Shown here one piece after another: positions 7,681 to 16,867 of a stretch of DNA of 64,000 nt. Position numbers and translations under genes: made by a program. Source of the DNA: Shinella sp. (GTDB lineage: Bacteria; Pseudomonadota; Alphaproteobacteria; Rhizobiales; Rhizobiaceae); the NCBI GenBank assembly GCA_003248775.1, contig QFQX01000010.1, forward strand, positions 70,468 through 134,467, written 5' to 3'. The stretch's first letter is position 1. Each line of letters begins with the position of its first letter. The notes under the pieces are model-generated. The model had not been told where the DNA came from. It saw only the letters and a program-made list of their open reading frames with translations, and made no database searches.

Positions 7681-8163
7681 GTGATCGAGGCGGGGGTCGC
7701 AAGTTTCATCGAGGGGCGGGTGATGATCCTCATCGCCACACGCAACGACGCCCATCGGCCGATGATCGGGCGAGCGACGGGCGCGCGTTTCGATTGCGCC
7801 AATGGACGGATTTCGCTGCTGGTCTCCGCGAGCCAGTGGCCCGATGCCGTGGCCCATGCAGTGCCTGAAGCGCCGATCTCTGCTACCTTCGTCAAGCCGG
7901 ACAATTACAAGGCCTACCAGATCAAGGGGCCGATTATCGACGTGCGCGAAGCCGACACCATCGATCAGGCCCGTGGCAGCCAGTATGTCAACGACATGCT
8001 TGCCGAAATGGGTGCGCTCGGGGTGAGCCGGCTGCAACTTTCCAGCACGCTCAGTGACCGCAACCTTGTGCGCATCACTTTCTTTCCGCGCGATCTGTTC
8101 GTCCAGACGCCGGGTCCGGAAGCCGGCCGGCGGCTCGGGGAAACGGGGAGCCGGCCTCAATGA
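7681..8163 (+). CDS. Pyridoxamine 5'-phosphate oxidase-like (FMN split-barrel) protein
   Basis: A 160-residue protein. I chose the GTG preceded by AGGGGAAG rather than a TTG 24 bases upstream. The layout resembles small FMN-binding split-barrel proteins: FIEGRVMILIATRNDAHRPM forms the first strands, followed by a long barrel and a closing strand LVRITFFPRDLFVQ. No catalytic role can be inferred. Its stop overlaps the next start (ATGA), so it is translationally coupled to the large GAF fusion protein, which has another split-barrel domain at its amino end. Confidence 0.65.
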   Translation: MIEAGVASFIEGRVMILIATRNDAHRPMIGRATGARFDCANGRISLLVSASQWPDAVAHAVPEAPISATFVKPDNYKAYQIKGPIIDVREADTIDQARGSQYVNDMLAEMGALGVSRLQLSSTLSDRNLVRITFFPRDLFVQTPGPEAGRRLGETGSRPQ

Positions 8164-9512
8164 TCCGGCTCAGCACCATCCGTGACGCCTTCGAAGGGAT
8201 CATCCCCTCCGTCATCGCCACCACGGATCGCGACGGCGTGCCGAACGCTTCCTATCTTTCCCACGTGTATTACATCGACGACAGCCATGTGGCACTGTCC
8301 AACCAGTTCTTCTCCAAGACGGCGGAGAATGTGGCGGTGAATGGCCTGGCGACCGTCATGGTGGTCGATGGGCATCTGGGCCTGCAATACATTCTCGATC
8401 TCGTCTACGAAGACTCGATGACGGAAGGCCCGGTCTTCGAAAGCGTCAATGCCCATCTCGAGGTCATGAGCGTCGAGCAGGGCATGGGCGGGATCATGAA
8501 GCTCAAGGCCGTCGATATCTACCGGGTGGAAGACTGTCGGCCAGTGCCGGCCGCCTATCCTCTTGAAGTCCTGCCCCCCGAAGCGGAGGACCGGCGCGAC
8601 CACATGGATCTCACGCGCCGGCTGGCAGTACAGCTCTCAGCGGAAACCGATACCGAACACCTGTTGGACAAGGCACTGGAAGGCCTCTCGTCGCTGTTCG
8701 GCTTCCGCCACTCGATGGTTCTGGTGCCCGACGACGAGCGCAAGCAGCTTTCGACCATTGCAAGCCACGGCTACGACCGCTTCGGCATCGGTTCGGAAGT
8801 GACTGTCGGCTGCGGGGTGATCGGCATGGCGGCCGCGACGAGCCGACCGGTCCGCATCAGCGACTTGCGTCGCAGCCGGCGTTACGTCAACGCGGTGGGC
8901 TCGGCAACCGGCATCACTGGCGCGGATCCTCTGCCTCTTCCAGCCCTTGCCTCACCGCTCAGTCAGCTCGCCGTGCCGATGGTGGCACAGGGCCGGTTGC
9001 TGGGCGTTCTGTTCGTGGAGGCGGAACAGTCCTTCGCCTTCCGTCACCGCGACGAGGAGGCGCTGTGCATTCTTGCCGGACATCTCGCGCTCTCGATGAT
9101 GATGGCCGGGCAGGATCGCGAGCGGCCGGAGAATGAGCCGGAGATGACGGCATCGGCACAGGCCGACGCCGCTCATGCTTCCGCCGGGCCGCTGCGCATT
9201 CGCTTCTACCCCCGCGACGGCTCGATCTTCATCGACAACGACTATCTGATCCGCGGCGTGCCCGGCCGGCTGCTGAAGCATTTCGTCGAGGAATACGCGT
9301 CAACCGGCCGGCAGGATTTCCTCAACCGCGAAATCCGCCGCGACCGGAGCCTGCAGCTCCCCGACTTCAAGGACAATCTCGAAACCCGCCTCATCCTGCT
9401 TCGGCGGCGACTGGAGGAAAAAGGCGGCCCGATCCGCCTTGGCCGCGCCGAACGCGGCCACATCCGCTTCGAGATCGAAGGCGTGCCGGAACTGGTGATC
9501 GTCGAGGAATAG
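8160..9512 (+). CDS. Split-barrel/GAF/putative winged-helix fusion protein
   Basis: A 450-residue three-part protein. Residues about 1-125 are a pyridoxamine-oxidase-like split barrel (SVIATTDRDGVPNASYLSHV). Residues about 145-310 are a GAF domain (LLDKALEGLSSLFGFRHSMV ... LAVPMVAQGRLLGVLFVEAE). Residues about 345-450 (IRFYPRDGSIFIDNDYLIRG ... ETRLILLRRRLEEKGGPIRL) look like an OmpR/AfsR-type winged helix, but this part is less certain. It is coupled to a second split-barrel gene and divergent from hemerythrin. A flavin- or small-molecule-sensing regulator is the best reading; direct DNA binding is unproven. Confidence 0.72.
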   Translation: MIRLSTIRDAFEGIIPSVIATTDRDGVPNASYLSHVYYIDDSHVALSNQFFSKTAENVAVNGLATVMVVDGHLGLQYILDLVYEDSMTEGPVFESVNAHLEVMSVEQGMGGIMKLKAVDIYRVEDCRPVPAAYPLEVLPPEAEDRRDHMDLTRRLAVQLSAETDTEHLLDKALEGLSSLFGFRHSMVLVPDDERKQLSTIASHGYDRFGIGSEVTVGCGVIGMAAATSRPVRISDLRRSRRYVNAVGSATGITGADPLPLPALASPLSQLAVPMVAQGRLLGVLFVEAEQSFAFRHRDEEALCILAGHLALSMMMAGQDRERPENEPEMTASAQADAAHASAGPLRIRFYPRDGSIFIDNDYLIRGVPGRLLKHFVEEYASTGRQDFLNREIRRDRSLQLPDFKDNLETRLILLRRRLEEKGGPIRLGRAERGHIRFEIEGVPELVIVEE

Positions 9513-9578
9513 AATGGCCGCTTCTGCGCATTCGTGCCCAGAGGAAATCGAGAGACCGGCGTCGTCCGATGGCTTTTG

Positions 9579-10031
9579 ATGTGGTTTTGTGCCATATACA
9601 CGCCGACACAAGGATATCGCGCCATAAGAAACGCTTCGACAGAGCAGGAAAAATCGCATCTCAGCGCCGCGGCGGCAGCCGTGTCGGGCCTGCTGTGCAT
9701 GCTGTTTGCTGCTCTGTTTGCCACATCGGGCTCGAATCCGTGGCAGGAAACAGACCCGGCGCGAACCCAGTCGGTGGACGCCATGTCCTCCAATTCCAAG
9801 CCCGCAATCGCAGGAAAACGCGATTACACGCGGATCGTCCTGACTGCGGATCAGCGACCGGGCAACAAGGCGCGGACATCGGACAATTCCGATGCCTCCG
9901 GTGCCGTGTACGGCATTCAACTGCCTGTTTCCGTCTGGGCTTCGCAAACCATCGAACGGGGCCGAAATCCCGATCATCTCGCGCCGCCAAGCGCCTTCAA
10001 TCCGCGCGCGCCTCCGCTCAAGGCCGCCTGA
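9579..10031 (+). CDS. Hypothetical secreted or membrane-anchored protein
   Basis: A doubtful 150-codon reading frame in the 604-bp gap before secDF. It has one hydrophobic segment (AAAAAVSGLLCMLFAALFA, about residues 30-48) after a short basic/polar start and then a polar tail ending in PPSAFNPRAPPLKAA. A plausible signal anchor favours a real gene, but no ribosome site is convincing and I recognise no family. If it is not coding, 9513-10116 holds only the secDF promoter and nothing else that I can see. Confidence 0.35.
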   Translation: MWFCAIYTPTQGYRAIRNASTEQEKSHLSAAAAAVSGLLCMLFAALFATSGSNPWQETDPARTQSVDAMSSNSKPAIAGKRDYTRIVLTADQRPGNKARTSDNSDASGAVYGIQLPVSVWASQTIERGRNPDHLAPPSAFNPRAPPLKAA

Positions 10032-10116
10032 TCCTTCATCCGACATTTCATCGGCACATTGTCAACGCGGCCGGACAGCCATGCCTGTTCGTTGCCGCCA
10101 AATTGGATGCATAAAA

Positions 10117-12636
10117 TTGAGAAACTCGAAGTGGAAGGTGGTGAGCTACATACTCATCATCCTCGCGGGCGTGCTTGTCGCACTGCCCAACGTTCTTTCA
10201 GACAAACAGCTTGCAGGCCTGCCAAGCTGGCTGCCGCACCAGAAGGTGTCGCTCGGCCTCGACCTGCGCGGCGGCTCGCATCTGGTTCTGGAAGTCGACC
10301 GCCCGTCGCTTGAAAACGAATGGCTGCAGAATCTGACGCAGGAATCGCGCTCAAGCCTGCGTGACGCGAAGATCGACACACGGACAGTTCAGCGGCAGGG
10401 CAACGCCATCCTGATCACGCTTGCCGATCCTACTCAGCGTGCACCGGCAAAGCAGGAACTGGAAAAGCTCGGCAATCAGGTCACCGTCGGCGTGCGCACC
10501 GGCCTCGACCTCGACATCACCGATTCCGGCGATAACGGCATCATCGTCAAGCCGTCCGAAAACGGCATCACCCACCGGATGTCCAGCGCAGTCGACCAAA
10601 GTCTTGAAATCATCCGCCAGCGTGTCGACCAGGTCGGCGTGGCCGAACCGACGATCCAGCGCGTCGGCGGCGACCGCGTTCTCGTTCAGCTTCCGGGCGA
10701 ACAGGACCCGACCAACCTTCGCGCGTTGCTCGGCTCGACCGCCAAGATGAGCTTTCATCTTCTCGGCAATCAGGGTGATCGCGGCGTGCGCATGCTGCAG
10801 GACGAACGCGGCCAGACCTATCCGGTTCAGGAACGCGTTCTGCTTTCGGGAGACCGTCTGACGGATGCGCGGGTGGCCTTCGACCCGCAGAACAACCAGC
10901 CGGTCGTCAGCTTCCGCTTCGACCAGACGGGCGCCACTCGCTTTGCCCAGATCACCCGCGAGAATGTCGGCAATCCGTTCGCCATCGTGCTCGACGACAA
11001 GGTGCTCTCTGCACCGGTCATTCGTGAACCGATCACCGGCGGCTCCGGCCAGATCTCCGGTTCGTTTACTGTCTCTGACGCTACGACGCTCGCAGCCCTG
11101 CTGCGCGCCGGCGCGCTGCCGGCCAAGCTGACCGTCATCGAGGAGCGTACCGTTGGTGCCGACCTCGGCAGCGACGCCATCGAGATGGGCATCATGTCCG
11201 GCCTCGTCGGCTTTGCCCTCGTCGTCGGCTTCATCATCGCACTTTACGGTAGCTGGGGTCTTCTGGCTGTCATCGCGCTGACCCTCAACGTCATCCTGAC
11301 ATTCGCAGGCCTGACGCTCTTCGGCGCGACGCTGACGCTGCCCGGCATCGCCGGTATCGTGCTCGGCATCGGTCTTGCCGTGGATGCCAACGTTCTCATC
11401 AACGAGCGTATCCGCGAAGAATGCCGCAAGGGCAGAAGCGCCTTTGCCGCCATCGACCTCGGCTTCGACAAGGCCTATTCGACCATCATCGACAGTAACG
11501 TCACGGCGCTCATCGCGACCGTGCTCTTGTTCTGGTTCGGCTCCGGCCCGGTTCGCGGCTTTGCCGTGACCATGGGCCTCGGTATCGCAATCTCGATGTT
11601 CACGGCGGTCTCCGTCGTTCGCGTCGCCATGGTGGCGATTGCCAACCGCTACAAGATGAAGACGATCAACATCCGTCCGCTGCTGCCGGTCAAGCTCATC
11701 AAGGACGGCACGAAGATCGATTTCATGAAGGCCCGCCTCGTCGGCATCGGCATCTCCGCCGTGCTGTCGATCACCTCCATCGCACTCTTCATCTCGCCCG
11801 GCCTGAACTACGGCGTCGACTTCAAGGGCGGTATCCAGATCGAGGTATCCACGCAGGAGCCGGCCGATCTCGCCGTCTATCGTTCCGGCATCGAAAGCCT
11901 CGGGCTTGGGGAAGTCGCGCTTCAGGAATTCGGCGACCGCAACCACATGCTGCTGCGTCTCGAACGCCAGCAGGGCCCGGAAACGGCACAGACCGAAGCC
12001 GTCGAAAAGGTTCGCGCCAAGATCGCCGAGATCAACCCCAGCGCCAAGATCGAACGCACGGAAGTCGTCGGCCCGAAGGTCAGCGGCGAACTGGCTACCG
12101 CCGGCATCCTGTCGGTCGTGCTCGCCAGCCTTGCGATGCTGGTCTACATCTGGGTCCGCTTCGACTGGCCGTTCGCCGTCGGCGCCATCGCGACTCTCAT
12201 CCTCGACGTGACAAAGACGATAGGTTTCTTCGCGCTCACGGGACTGGACTTCAACCTGACGGCAATCGCGGCGCTATTGACGCTGGTCGGTTATTCGGTG
12301 AACGACAAGGTCGTGGTCTACGACCGCATGCGAGAAAACATGCGGCTCTACAAATCCATGCCCTTCCGCGACCTGATCAACCTGTCGATCAACGAGACGC
12401 TGGCCCGAAGCCTCTACACTTCGGCCACCGCCTTCCTCGCCATGCTGCCCATGGCGATCTGGGGCGGCAGCGCGGTGGAAAGCTTTGCCGTTCCGATGAT
12501 CTTCGGCATCTTCATCGCGGCATCGTCTTCCGTCTTCATCGCCGCCCCCATCCTGCTCTTCCTGGGCGACTGGCGCCAGCGCCACCGCAAGGCAAAGGAA
12601 GACGCGGAAGGAACAGAGGTCGAAGCCGCGAAGTAA
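10117..12636 (+). CDS. secDF: Protein translocase subunit SecDF (fused)
   Basis: An 839-residue fusion of SecD and SecF, the proton-driven partner of SecYEG that pulls exported proteins into the periplasm. I place the start at TTG because the following LRNSKWKVVSYILIILAGV matches the usual first helix of rhizobial SecDF; an in-frame ATG 36 bases upstream is the alternative. The SecD half has the large periplasmic domain (LGLDLRGGSHLVLEVD) and six helices with GLAVDANVLINERIREE. The SecF half begins about residue 560 with GVDFKGGIQIEV and contains TLVGYSVNDKVVVYDRMREN. Confidence 0.95.
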   Translation: MRNSKWKVVSYILIILAGVLVALPNVLSDKQLAGLPSWLPHQKVSLGLDLRGGSHLVLEVDRPSLENEWLQNLTQESRSSLRDAKIDTRTVQRQGNAILITLADPTQRAPAKQELEKLGNQVTVGVRTGLDLDITDSGDNGIIVKPSENGITHRMSSAVDQSLEIIRQRVDQVGVAEPTIQRVGGDRVLVQLPGEQDPTNLRALLGSTAKMSFHLLGNQGDRGVRMLQDERGQTYPVQERVLLSGDRLTDARVAFDPQNNQPVVSFRFDQTGATRFAQITRENVGNPFAIVLDDKVLSAPVIREPITGGSGQISGSFTVSDATTLAALLRAGALPAKLTVIEERTVGADLGSDAIEMGIMSGLVGFALVVGFIIALYGSWGLLAVIALTLNVILTFAGLTLFGATLTLPGIAGIVLGIGLAVDANVLINERIREECRKGRSAFAAIDLGFDKAYSTIIDSNVTALIATVLLFWFGSGPVRGFAVTMGLGIAISMFTAVSVVRVAMVAIANRYKMKTINIRPLLPVKLIKDGTKIDFMKARLVGIGISAVLSITSIALFISPGLNYGVDFKGGIQIEVSTQEPADLAVYRSGIESLGLGEVALQEFGDRNHMLLRLERQQGPETAQTEAVEKVRAKIAEINPSAKIERTEVVGPKVSGELATAGILSVVLASLAMLVYIWVRFDWPFAVGAIATLILDVTKTIGFFALTGLDFNLTAIAALLTLVGYSVNDKVVVYDRMRENMRLYKSMPFRDLINLSINETLARSLYTSATAFLAMLPMAIWGGSAVESFAVPMIFGIFIAASSSVFIAAPILLFLGDWRQRHRKAKEDAEGTEVEAAK

Positions 12637-12756
12637 CGACACTCCGGCAAGACGGAAGCGGAACAGGCCTGAACGGGAAAGACCGGCGACACATAGCGTC
12701 GCCGGTCATACCAGCCGGATCAGACCCGCCTGAAAAGCCGCGACAACCGCAAACAA

Positions 12757-12788
12757 AAAAGCCGCCGGGCAGAACCCGGCGGCTTTTC
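12757..12788. terminator. Bidirectional rho-independent terminator after secDF
   Basis: AAAAGCCGCCGGG, a 5-nt loop and CCCGGCGGCTTTT form a perfect stem with A-run and T-run on either side. It can terminate secDF on + and the DUF2267-like gene on -, which converge here. Confidence 0.88.
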
Positions 12789-12811
12789 TTATTCGATGAT
12801 GATCGTTCGGC

Positions 12812-13201
12812 TCAGACGAACTGACTGAGGCCCGGAACGGAGGAAACGACGTTATCGACCACTTCGTCGCCGGCATATTCGCGGGCGACCACGATGGTTT
12901 CCTTGGCAAGCGAGGTGATCTCGCCCATGCCGAGGCCCTGGGCCATGAGCTGCTGGCCGAGGCCCATGATGCCGCCACCACCGATGGCGCTCATCAGGCC
13001 GCCGAGCAGGCCCTTGCCCTCGCCTTCGCCATTATACTTGGCGACGAGGTCCATGGCGCCCGGAATGGCTTCGATCATCTTGGCGACCGGGCCGTCAGCG
13101 GCTTCGCGCTGCAGGAAGCCGAGCATCATGCCAACAGCCTTTTCGGCCGTATCGGGTTCAATGCCGATCTTGTCGGCGATGCGGGTAACGAGTTCGTTCA
13201 T
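12812..13201 (-). CDS. DUF2267/DUF2780-like small protein
   Basis: A 129-residue protein starting at the ATG with a textbook AGGAGG site. Its first half is helical and conserved in character (MNELVTRIADKIGIEPDTAE, AVGMMLGFLQREAADGPVAK). The middle is glycine-rich (GEGEGKGLLGGLMSAIGGGG) and the end is a helical VVAREYAGDEVVDNVVSSVP. I assign it only loosely to the DUF2267/DUF2780 group; function is unknown. It is monocistronic and faces secDF across a strong terminator. Confidence 0.7.
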   Translation of the reverse strand: MNELVTRIADKIGIEPDTAEKAVGMMLGFLQREAADGPVAKMIEAIPGAMDLVAKYNGEGEGKGLLGGLMSAIGGGGIMGLGQQLMAQGLGMGEITSLAKETIVVAREYAGDEVVDNVVSSVPGLSQFV

Positions 13202-13425
13202 GGTTTGCCTCCTGCGCAAATTTGACGTTAACGTCAACGTAATTGAACTATTCTTCGAACTCAAGCGCCGGACGGCGACCTCTCGTCGTTTTCCAACTCC
13301 GGTTGCTTTCCACGCGCTGTTGTCGATGTTTCACACTATCCTTATAACAGCAAGGTGATGAATCGACGAAAGTTGTCGCATGCCGGCGTTGGGCCGACAG
13401 GCGCGCGCAAACGGGGAAGACAGGC

Positions 13426-15015
13426 ATGCTCGAGAACGGGAAGCTCTACATCGGCACAAGCCGCAATCCGGACGACAGCCTCAACAAGCCGGAATATCTG
13501 GAGCTGAAATTCGGCAACCGACACGGCATCGTTACCGGCGCCACCGGCACCGGCAAGACGGTGACGCTGCAGGTGCTGGCGGAGAGCTTCTCCAATGCCG
13601 GAGTGCCGGTGTTCTGCGCCGACATCAAGGGCGACCTTTCCGGCATCGCGGCCATGGGCGAAGCGAAGGACTGGGTATCGAAGCGCGCCGAACAGATCGG
13701 CTTCAACGACTTCGCCTTCCAGGAATTCCCGGTCATCTTCTGGGATCTCTACGGCGAAAAGGGCCACCGTGTGCGCTCCACCATCGCCGAGATGGGGCCG
13801 CTGCTGCTGTCGCGCCTGATGGATGCCTCCGAGGCGCAGGAAGGCGTGCTCAACATCGCCTTCAAGATCGCCGACCAGGGCGGGCTGCCGCTGATGGACC
13901 TCAAGGACCTGCAAGCGCTGCTGAATTACATGGGCGAGCATGCCACCGAGCTTTCCAACCAGTTCGGCCTGATCTCCAAGTCTTCCGTCGGCTCGCTGCA
14001 GCGTGGCCTGCTGGTGCTGGAACAGCAGGGCGCCGAACACTTCTTCGGCGAACCGGCGCTGAAGATTTCCGATATCATGCGTACGACGAATGACGGTCGC
14101 GGCGCGGTTTCGGTGCTGGCCGCCGACAAGCTGATGATGAACCCCCGCCTCTACGCCACCTTCCTGCTGTGGCTGCTTTCGGAACTGTTCGAGGAATTGC
14201 CGGAAGTGGGCGATCCGGACAAGCCGAAGCTCGTCTTCTTCTTCGACGAGGCGCATCTCCTCTTCAACGACGCGCCGAAGGTGCTGACCGAGCGCGTCGA
14301 ACAGGTCGTGCGCCTGATCCGCTCCAAGGGCGTCGGCGTCTATTTCGTCACGCAGAACCCGCTCGACGTGCCGGAGACCATTCTCGCACAGCTTGGCAAC
14401 CGCGTGCAGCATGCGCTGCGCGCCTATACGCCGCGCGAGCAGAAGGCGGTGAAGACCGCCGCCGACACCTTCCGCCCCAACCCGGCCTTCGACTGCGCAA
14501 CCGCGATCACCACGCTCGGCACCGGCGAGGCGCTGGTCTCTACGCTTCAGGACAAGGGCATCCCGTCCATGGTCGAGCGCACGCTGGTGCGCCCGCCATC
14601 GGGTCGCGTCGGCCCGCTTTCCGACAGCGAGCGGCAGGCGGTCATCAAGGTCAGCCCGGTCGCCGGTATCTACGACACGGATATCGACCGGGAATCCGCC
14701 TACGAAATCCTGACGGAACGCGCCCGCAAGTCTGCGGAAGCCGAAGCCGCCAAACGCGCGGCAGAGGAACAGGCGAGCCAGGGTGCGAGCAACGACAGCG
14801 CCGCCGGCCGCTGGACGCTGCCGGGCTTCGGCAATGACAGCCAGGACGAAGCCCCGCGCACGACCTCGAAAAGCGGCAACGGCGGCACGCGCCGCACCGC
14901 CGGCTATCAGCGCGAAACGGTGATCGAAGCCGCCATGAAGAGTGCTGCACGCTCGGTCGCCACCTCGGTTGGCCGCGCGCTGGTGCGCGGCATTCTGGGC
15001 AGCCTGCGTCGCTGA
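13426..15015 (+). CDS. HerA-like / DUF853 P-loop ATPase (YjgR family)
   Basis: A 529-residue ATPase. Walker A is GATGTGKT (residues 38-45) and Walker B is KLVFFFDEAHLLF near residue 270. The core continues with RLIRSKGVGVYFVTQNPLDV, an arginine/sensor region typical of the HerA-FtsK group, and RVQHALRAYTPREQKAVKTA. The last 100 residues are charged and low complexity. Length and motifs match the DUF853/YjgR family. Its cellular role is not well established; DNA translocation is presumed from the fold. It appears monocistronic. Confidence 0.88.
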   Translation: MLENGKLYIGTSRNPDDSLNKPEYLELKFGNRHGIVTGATGTGKTVTLQVLAESFSNAGVPVFCADIKGDLSGIAAMGEAKDWVSKRAEQIGFNDFAFQEFPVIFWDLYGEKGHRVRSTIAEMGPLLLSRLMDASEAQEGVLNIAFKIADQGGLPLMDLKDLQALLNYMGEHATELSNQFGLISKSSVGSLQRGLLVLEQQGAEHFFGEPALKISDIMRTTNDGRGAVSVLAADKLMMNPRLYATFLLWLLSELFEELPEVGDPDKPKLVFFFDEAHLLFNDAPKVLTERVEQVVRLIRSKGVGVYFVTQNPLDVPETILAQLGNRVQHALRAYTPREQKAVKTAADTFRPNPAFDCATAITTLGTGEALVSTLQDKGIPSMVERTLVRPPSGRVGPLSDSERQAVIKVSPVAGIYDTDIDRESAYEILTERARKSAEAEAAKRAAEEQASQGASNDSAAGRWTLPGFGNDSQDEAPRTTSKSGNGGTRRTAGYQRETVIEAAMKSAARSVATSVGRALVRGILGSLRR

Positions 15016-15068
15016 TCGCAATCAGCGGGACGAGACGGAAGCGGCTGGCAATGCCGGCCGTCTTCGTT

Positions 15069-15470
15069 TCAAGGCAGATAGGTGTAGAGCCAGTCGCGGA
15101 TGTCTTCGGGTAACGGCACCGGCTCACCCGTAACGGGATCGATGGCCGTCCAGAGCATCTCGATCTCGGCGGCCAGACGGTTTCCCGCTTCCACGGTCAC
15201 GCTGAAGCCGATGGACTTGCCGCCGATCTTGTCGATATGCACTGTCAGGCGCGCCTCGTCGTCGAGCCTCAGCGGCTCGTGGAAACGACACTCGATCTTG
15301 CTTGCGACGAAATGCGGCTCGTCCTCCAGCGGCGGCCGGTAGCGCCAGAAATGGGCAAGGGCCGCCTCCGCGTGGACGAGATAGGCGGCATTGTGCATGC
15401 GGCCATACATGTCGATGTCGCGGAAGGGTACGCGAAACCCGGAAACCTCCACACGCTCGATATCGTCCAT
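15069..15470 (-). CDS. Acyl-CoA thioesterase (4HBT/YbgC-like hotdog fold)
   Basis: A 133-residue hotdog-fold protein. The opening VPFRDIDMYGRMHNAAYLVH has the Asp and following His/Asn of the 4-hydroxybenzoyl-CoA thioesterase active site, and the central helix is AEAALAHFWRY. Later strands KIECRFHEPLRLDDEARLTV and GKSIGFSVTVEAG complete the fold. It hydrolyses an acyl-CoA; the chain is unknown. I use ATG MDDIERVEV; a GTG one codon pair upstream is possible. The histone-deacetylase-like gene is divergent, 173 bp away. Confidence 0.88.
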   Translation of the reverse strand: MDDIERVEVSGFRVPFRDIDMYGRMHNAAYLVHAEAALAHFWRYRPPLEDEPHFVASKIECRFHEPLRLDDEARLTVHIDKIGGKSIGFSVTVEAGNRLAAEIEMLWTAIDPVTGEPVPLPEDIRDWLYTYLP

Positions 15471-15643
15471 CACACCCAAGCCTCTGTTTCCCAACCCATT
15501 TAAGCCATCTAAGACCATTCGGCCCGTCATAACAAGGGTTGCAGCCGTGAGGCATTTCCCCACGATGCGGGAAAAACCGCGCGGATGGTGGATCATGACC
15601 GTGCGCTGCACTATGTTCGCCGCAGGCCGAAGGACCTGTATCG

Positions 15644-16579
15644 ATGACCACACGCCTCTATGAGCATGCCGTTTTCCTCGAACACCACACGCCGCCGGGA
15701 CATCCCGAGCGGGCGGATCGGCTGCGTTCGCTCAACATCGCGCTTGAGCATCCCAATTTCTCCGGGCTCGACCGAAAGGAAGCGCCCATCGCCAACGAGG
15801 ATGCGGTGACGCTCGCCCATCCGGAGGAATATCTGTTTTCGATCATGCGGCAGATCCCCGAAGAGGAGGACCGCATCAACCGCGTCGAGAACGACACCTA
15901 TGCCTCGCCTCAAAGCCTGAAGGCGGCGCTGACCGCCATCGGCGGGGCGATGGCCGCCGTCGACGATGTGATGGGCGGCGATCACGACAACGCCTTCGTC
16001 GCCTCCCGCCCGCCGGGTCACCATGCCGAGAAGGCGAAGGCCATGGGCTTCTGTCTCTTCAACACGGTGGCAATCGCCGCCCGGCATGCGCAGCAGAAGC
16101 ATGGCGTGGAACGCGTCGCCATCGTCGACTGGGACGTGCATCACGGCAACGGCACGCAGGACATCTTCTGGGACGATCCGTCGGTTCTCTTCTGTTCCAC
16201 CCATCAGATGCCGCTCTATCCCGGCACGGGAAAGAAGGACGAGACCGGCATCAGCAACAACGTGGTCAATGCGCCGCTTTCACCGAATGTCGGCTCGGAG
16301 CATTTCCGCGAGGCTTTCAAGAGCCGCGTCCTGCCGGCGCTCCACGATTTTTCGCCCGACCTGATCCTGATTTCCGTGGGCTTCGACGCCCATCACCGCG
16401 ATCCGCTTGCGCAGATCAATCTTGTGGGCGAAGATTTCGACTGGGCGACGGGACGGCTGATGGAAGTCGCCGACCGTTTCGCCCATAACCGGGTCGTCAG
16501 CGTTCTCGAAGGCGGCTATGATCTCGAAGGTCTCGCCGAATCGGCGGGCCTGCATATCATGAGACTGATGAAGGGTTGA
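15644..16579 (+). CDS. Histone deacetylase family protein (class II / acetoin-utilisation type)
   Basis: A 311-residue zinc deacetylase of the arginase/deacetylase fold. Visible active-site segments are RPPGHHAEKAKAMGFCLFN (paired catalytic histidines), VDWDVHHGNGTQ (zinc Asp and His) and SVGFDAHHRDPL (second zinc Asp). The glycine motif VLEGGYDLEGLA near the end is also intact. Bacterial members deacetylate polyamines or acyl-lysine; the substrate is not decidable. The next gene, xseB, starts 2 bp after the stop, so the two are probably cotranscribed. Confidence 0.92.
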   Translation: MTTRLYEHAVFLEHHTPPGHPERADRLRSLNIALEHPNFSGLDRKEAPIANEDAVTLAHPEEYLFSIMRQIPEEEDRINRVENDTYASPQSLKAALTAIGGAMAAVDDVMGGDHDNAFVASRPPGHHAEKAKAMGFCLFNTVAIAARHAQQKHGVERVAIVDWDVHHGNGTQDIFWDDPSVLFCSTHQMPLYPGTGKKDETGISNNVVNAPLSPNVGSEHFREAFKSRVLPALHDFSPDLILISVGFDAHHRDPLAQINLVGEDFDWATGRLMEVADRFAHNRVVSVLEGGYDLEGLAESAGLHIMRLMKG

Positions 16580-16581
16580 GC

Positions 16582-16836
16582 ATGTCCGAAAGCGCCGTTC
16601 CCGCCGATATCTCCGGCTATTCCTTCGAGAAGGCTGTTGCCGAACTCGAAAGCATCGTCGCGCGGCTCGAACGCGGCGACGTGGCGCTGGACGAGTCGAT
16701 CACGATCTACGAGCGGGGCGAACTCCTGAAGAAGCATTGCGAGGCCCTGCTCAACGCCGCCGAAAACCGGATCGAGAAAATCCGCCTCGACCGGGCCGGC
16801 AAGGTTCAGGGCACCGAGCCGCTCGACCGGGAATAA
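16582..16836 (+). CDS. xseB: Exodeoxyribonuclease VII small subunit
   Basis: An 84-residue protein with the XseB helical-hairpin pattern: SFEKAVAELESIVARLERGD, then LDESITIYERGELLKKHCEA and a final coiled helix. XseB associates with XseA to degrade single-stranded DNA. Length is normal. I choose the ATG after GGTTGAGC; a TTG two codons upstream is in frame. In alphaproteobacteria xseB often sits beside a deacetylase gene and other genes for isoprenoid synthesis; here a LysE exporter follows 31 bp later. Confidence 0.95.
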   Translation: MSESAVPADISGYSFEKAVAELESIVARLERGDVALDESITIYERGELLKKHCEALLNAAENRIEKIRLDRAGKVQGTEPLDRE

Positions 16837-16867
16837 AACGCAAGCCAAGGGCAGAGGCCGACCGCAT

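Noticed and set aside
10351..11946. 531-codon open frame on the - strand opposite secDF
   Set aside because: Antisense to a highly conserved gene; composition is typical of a GC-rich shadow frame.
13342..15021. 559-codon open frame on the - strand opposite the HerA-like ATPase gene
   Set aside because: Longer than the real gene but without motifs; the + frame has intact Walker A and B.
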